From Gonium pectorale (taxonomy: Eukaryota; Chlorophyta; Chlorophyceae; Chlamydomonadales; Volvocaceae): a DNA stretch of 16,416 nucleotides. The stretch lies in NCBI GenBank assembly GCA_001584585.1, contig LSYV01000034.1, positions 767,525-783,940 on the forward strand, given 5' to 3'. Below the pieces are notes generated by a model. It was not told the origin of the DNA. It was given only the letters and a program-made list of their open reading frames with translations, and searched no databases. Shown piece by piece: positions 7,351 through 13,300 of this stretch. How positions within the stretch are numbered: the stretch's first letter is position 1; each line of letters begins with the position of its first letter. Both the position numbers and the translations under genes were made by a program.

Positions 7351-10300
7351 ATACAGCTGTCGGACGCAATGGTGGGTCGGGGCGGGGGCGGGGCGGGGGC
7401 GGGGCGGGGCGGTATGGTGGGATGTGACTCTCGGGGGTGGGGTGGGTGTTTAGGGAGGTGGAGGTGGACTGCGGGGGGGGGGAGGAGTGGCGGCGAGGGG
7501 GCCGGGTTGGGGAGGCGAGGGGGGCGGGGCCGTGTAGCGGTGCGCGTCTCCGCGCGTACGGGAGCTTGCGGTGGCGGCGGCGGCGGATGAGGTCGGGGCG
7601 TGGAGTTGAGGGGGGTTACAGGAGCAAACGGTTGACTTGGACGCACTGGCGTCTACATGAAGGCTCCCGTCCGGCGGAGTTGAGAGGTGTGGGGTGGTGG
7701 CGCAGGCACGGGCCTGCCGCCTCCATTGGGCGCGAGTGCGCGGGGTGCAGGACGAGGAGGAGGCCAGAGCGCGTGCTGGCGGCTTGGCGCGGCCAGCGCC
7801 TCTTCGCTTCAGCCTGATGACGAAAAATGCGCCAACCTGATGACGGGAAATGCGCCAGCAGCTGCGCACAGGCTCCCGACTGCTCTCATCACGACGCACC
7901 GCCCCGCACCTCCGCCCCGCGTGCAGGTCCGCGGCGCCGGCGGCGAGATGAACCCCAAGGGCCAGCACTTCGTGCGCACCATCAAGAACAGCTCCAACCA
8001 CCTGCTCAACATCATCAACGACATCCTCGACGTGGCGGCGCTCAAGGTGCGCTGCGCCCGCCCTGCGTTGCCGTTCGGGGAGCGACTGGCTCCCACCTCC
8101 CCTCCCCCCCGCCGCCCCCCCCCAAATGGGCACCCACTGGGGGCCAGTGGGACGAAAGGCAGCAGTGGCTCAGCCGCCGGCGCCGGCGCCGAGGCGGGCG
8201 CATGCCGCTGGCCGCCGTGCGCTCGTCATACCCATGTACGCACGCACACACGCATACGCACATGTGGCATCATCAAACCCCTCCTGTGGTACCCCCCCCA
8301 CCCCTTTCCGGACGAGACATACGCTGCTGGCGCCCAGCTCGTCGTTGTTTATTCCCTTTAATCCTTCAAAACCCCGTCCCCCGCCCCCCCTCCAGGAGGG
8401 CAAGCTGACCATCAAGCACGAGCTGTGCTGCCTGGACAAGGCGGTAGACCACGTGGTGGACATTGTGGCGCCGCTGGCCAAGAAGGACGTGGCCATAGAG
8501 CGCAGCGTGGACCCGCGGACGCCGCTCATAATTGCTGACTTTAGCCGCGTTATACAGGTGCGCGGGGGGGGGTGCGCGGAGTGGGGTAACAAATATAGGA
8601 CACGGAGGGGCGCGGAGGAGGGGGGTGCGCGGGCGCTGAGCTGAGCTACCGCTGGGGTGGGGTGGGGCGGGCACGGCTGTGAGGTCTGTGCAAACCTCGC
8701 GCGCGCGTCGCCAGGTCCAGGCGCGCGTGTCCAGGTGTGCTGACCCGGCGCTTCGCCAGCGCGGTGATGGCCGCGCCATCACCGCGCTGGCGCCGCCGCG
8801 GGCGGGCGGGACGGCCGCTGCAGCCGCCTGACGTGGGGCGAGGTGGTGCGGGGACAAGCGCCCACCCGCTGCCGCCGCGAGGCACGGTGCCACACTCCAT
8901 GCCATGTCCCAGCGAAATACCTGCAACGCCGACCCCTGCGCCCCTACACGAACCCCCCTTCGTCGTCCCACTTCTTCCCCGACCCCACTCCATTACTCGC
9001 CCCCCTTCTTTCCCCGCCGATTTGGCGACTCTCTGCGCGACGGTCATCCTTCAGCTTGCCCCCCGGCTGAGCAACCCGTCCCCCCTCCCCCCCTGCCAGA
9101 TCCTGTACAACCTGACTGGCAACGCGCTTAAGTTCACGCACCGGGGCCGGGTGGCGGTGCGGGTGACCCCCGCGGCCGACGGCGGCGCGGTGACGCTGGT
9201 GGTGAGCGACACGGGCATCGGCATCCCGAAGGAGCGCATCCCGTCCATATGGGGCGCCTTCGAGCAGGTGAGGCGCGAGCCGCGCTGGCCAGACGGCAGC
9301 GGGGTGGCTGACGGCGCGGTGGCGTTCTCACGGCTGAGGGCCGCACGCCTGGACGCGGCTGCGGCTTTGCTCGGCGTTTGGGTCGGCTGCCGCGGGCCCA
9401 AGCGGATGCGCGACACGGCTGTTCGCAACCGCCACCGTTCGCCAGGCCTCCAGCCGGGTGCCGCCTCCGCCTCCAGCCCCCCCCCCACGCCCCGCGCACC
9501 GGCCCAACGTCTGCCGTACAGGTGGACATGTCCGTCACCCGCAAGTACGGCGGCACGGGCCTGGGCCTCAACATCGTCAAGCAGCTCGTCACGGCGCACG
9601 ACGGCAACATCACGGTGAGCACCACGGTGACGGTGCGCAGCCTTTAGGCAATCGGTGACGAGCGGATGCGCCGTACGTTCCGTACTCCGTGGTGAGGGAG
9701 GCGCCGCTGCGGCGAAGGATTCCGACCTCCGACTACTGGCCGGCCCGCCTGTCCGGCCGGTCGTCTCTGGGGCGGGGCGCACGTGCGAGGGCAACCGCGC
9801 GCACCGGCACCACCATGTGCTGGGAACCGGCGTGCGGCTACCTACCGGCTAGTGCGCAGCTCGCGGGGCAGCGCAGATCGGTTGTGGAGTCCGCACCGCG
9901 CGACCACACATTCGGCTGGCGGCGCGCTGGCAGCCAATACTGCCGGCCGGCCGCCTGCCGGCCCGCCCGCCCGCGCCTGCTCGACCACCCCTGCCCCGCT
10001 TCGCTCCGGCCGCCAGGTGACCTCGGAGGAGGGCGTCGGCACCACCTTCACCGTCACGCTGCCGGTGCTGCAGCCGTCGGCGAGGAGGAGCCTGGAGGTG
10101 CAGGTGGGCGGTGTGTGGGGGTGGGGTGGTGGCGGGGGCACGACTGGCCTGATGGATACATCTACATGCGACCAGATGGGCAGGCGGTAGCGGGAAGGTT
10201 GTGGATGGGCTAGGTGAGGGCGCGGAGGGGCCTTGGGATGCAAGTCGGCGGGGTGAGGGGCACCGCCGCGGCCCTGAATCAGTCTCCGCGGGTCTCCCGG

Positions 10301-13300
10301 CTTGCCGACCTGGCCCGCGATCTTTTTCAGTCACGGCGGAGCCACTGCAGCAGCTGCGGCCGCGGAGCCGACGCTGCAGGCTGCGGGAGCGCGGCCGAGA
10401 CTGAAAAAGATCGCGGGGAGGGGGAGGGCGCCGTCCCGTCGAGAGGTGTGGGCCGTGCAGCCAATGGCCTGGTGAGAACGTCTTCCAACCTTGTTACACC
10501 CCTCCCTCTCGCGGCCCTCGCAGGTCCACGACAGCCTGGCAAAGTGCGGCTACCAGGTGCCCAGGGCCAGGGAGAAGCCCCGGTCGCGGGCCGTCAGGTG
10601 GGCAGTTGGTGGTTGCTGGTTGCTGGTCAGCGGTTGAGCGCTGGCGCGCGCAGCTTGCCAGCAGCAAGCGCGTCGCGTGCCGTCCCCTCGTCCCGGGAAC
10701 GCCTGTGCACGGCCCGCAGCCCCCCCCTCCGTCCAGCGCGGCAGTAGTTGCCCGGGTCCCATCACCCGCCCGGTGTCCGGTGACGCCTGCGCCTGCGCCG
10801 CGAGCTGGACCGTTCCCAACCCTTACCGCAGGCCCCCCGCGTCCCGGCCCCGCCGGCACATGCCCGCTGCCCTCTGACCCTGCCCTGCCACCGCGAGCCC
10901 CCCTTGGGTCGGGACTGTGGACCGCACCGCACTGATCACGCGCCCCGCCCCGCCCCGCCACCTCACCGCCCACCACCCACCACCCACGCAACAGCGGCCT
11001 GGAGGACACCTTTACGCAGCTGACGCGGGGGATAACGCGGAAGGCAAGCGGCCTGCTGTCGCCGAAGGTGCGGTGCGGGACACGCGGGGTGGCCGGGGGG
11101 TGGGGGGAGGGGAAATGACAGGGGGGAGGCCGGGGCGGCGGGTGGGTTTGTTGCTGCATGCCTGGAGAGGGAGCGCGGTGTGCGGGGACGCTCATAAGTT
11201 CGGGGCAAGGCGCCGTCGGCGTCCGCACTCGCACTCGCACAGTTGTGATGCGTGGGTTGAAGGGAAAGGAGAATGAACAACGACGAGCTGGGCGCCAGCG
11301 ATGCGTGGGTAGTGCACGCCCTTGCAATTACGCCCGGCTGTGTTTGCCCTCTCGCCTGCCGCCCAGGTGCGTGGGCAGTGCACGCCACGTCACGCGCATG
11401 CGCACACGCAGATCACGGCTGGCTGCGCTGGCGTCTTTGCCGTCGTGTCTTGTTTGCTGGCACGCTGGCTCATTAGCTTGTGTTTGAGCGCGCCGTCTGG
11501 CGTCCGTGGGCGCGCCAACCGCTCTTGATCCCACCCCTCGGCAGCAGGAGCCTCCGGGCCAGTCTGACTCGGTAGCCGATCGCGCGGACCGCGCGGACAA
11601 GGAGCGGGACGAGCGGGACGTGCTGTACCGCCGCCGTACTCAGGTACGCACGGAGATGGCCGGAGCCGGGCTCTGCTCTGAAGATGGTGTATGGGCACGG
11701 GGCGGCGGCGGCGGCATCGGATTTGTCTCGCGGGACCTCACGTGCCGTCTTGGGCCTTAAGGCCTCCGGGACTTGGGGCGCTAGGTCGCATGAGGTGGCG
11801 GGCAGCGGACGACGCCGGCGAACATGGAGCGATGGAGGGCCTCCAACGAGCGTCCAAGGGCGCGGACGTTGCGCAAACGTGTTCCCCTACATGTATCATT
11901 CCCCGTTTCCCCTTCTTTATTACCCCATCTGTAACATATAAGCGGGTTTGCACGCGGGGCGACGCGGGCGGTCTCTGGTGGGCGACTCTGATGCGGCCGT
12001 ACGGCTGTGCGAGTGTGTGCTGTGTGCGTGAAAGGGAGGTATGGAGGGCCCGTGTGCCGCGCAGGCCGACTCACCCGCTGCTGCCTGCCCTGCGCCGCCC
12101 GGGACTGCTGCTGGGCTCACACCGGTATCACGACCGCCGATGGGTCCATCGGCGCGCGACCCTGACCACTCCTTGCCGCCCGGCCTGGCACGGCCCCTCC
12201 CTCTGCTCCTCCTCCATCCCCTCCCCCTTCGAACTGGAGGTATCCCACATGCGCCGCTGGGGCGGAGGCGAGAGTGGCTCGGCCGTCGAATGCTGGGGCG
12301 AGTGCTCCTCATTTGCAGTGCTTTCTCATATTACCCTCCGCCGGAAAACAAACTCCGCCACCGCCAGCAGCTTGCGGGACGGCATGTGCCTCAGGCCTCT
12401 CTAGTGAGAACAACTTGCCTCCTTCTGAACTCCAGCAGCTTGCACACGGGCTGAGCAGTCCCCCTTCCCCCTCTCCCCTCCCCTTCCTCCTCAGGAGCTG
12501 GAGCGCGAGAACCTGATGGGCGACCTGCAGCGGCGCACCGAGCACAAGCGCTCCATGGACGAGGCGCACTTGGCCTCGCGCTCACTGGAAATGACCGGCC
12601 TCGAGCGGCGGGCGGAGCGCGACACCACATCCCTGGACCGCCGGGGCGGCGGCGGAGGGGGTGGCGGGGGCGCCGCCGAGCCCCCGGCGCAGCTGCCGGC
12701 GGCAGGGCCGTCGGACAGCAGTCGGCTGTCGGCGTCGCCGACGGGGCTGAGCGGGCTGCTCAGCGCCCGCAGCAGCATGGTCGGCGGCGGCGGCGGCAGC
12801 GCACGGCAGTTGGCAGGCGGCGGCGGGAACAGCTTCTGGCGGTCCGACGCCTGGGAGCAGCAGCAGCAGTTGAACAACAACAACAACAACAACCTGCGCC
12901 GCTCCAGCATTGAGTCGCAGCGCGGTGGTGGCGGTGGCGGGCAGCCGTCGGGGCTGGTGCGCAAGTCGTCGAACGTGTCCCTCAGCAGCCGGACCGGCGG
13001 ACCCATGGGTCAGCCCTACGGCATGCCCATGCGGGGCTTTGGCCGCCCCTCCAATGCTGGCGCCGCCGCCAACGGCGGTGGGACCTCCTTGCTCAAATCC
13101 GCCCTGGAATCGGACCTGTATCGCTTGCCTTATCGGGACTCGTGGGACGGCGCCAGCAGCTTTGGCGCGGATTCGGAATCCGAGGGCGCCCGCCTAAGCC
13201 GCCGCCACCACCACGTGGCGGCTGCCACCAAGCTAGCAGCCGCCGGCGGCAGCGTCGCCGGTGGCGGCGGCGGTGGCGGCAGCTTCTCGATGGGCACCGC

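Larger units (their letters stand above)
7372..7926 (+). other. Intron 4 (555 bp), G-rich
   Basis: Phase 0 intron. It opens with a G-run block (7379-7412), stays G-rich to about 7600, then holds a copy of element A (7619-7668) and a short near-repeat (cctgatgacg twice, at 7816-7825 and 7837-7846) before acceptor gtgcag. Confidence 0.85.
8558..9099 (+). other. Intron 6 (542 bp)
   Basis: Phase 0 intron containing a perfect 17-bp inverted repeat (8754-8792) and a C element (9052-9077) 22 bp before the acceptor. Confidence 0.85.

Noticed and set aside
7927..10103. Pseudogene, because the kinase is interrupted by many stops on the genomic strand
   Set aside because: All stops lie in segments with proper GT...AG borders, and removal restores every conserved kinase motif in phase.
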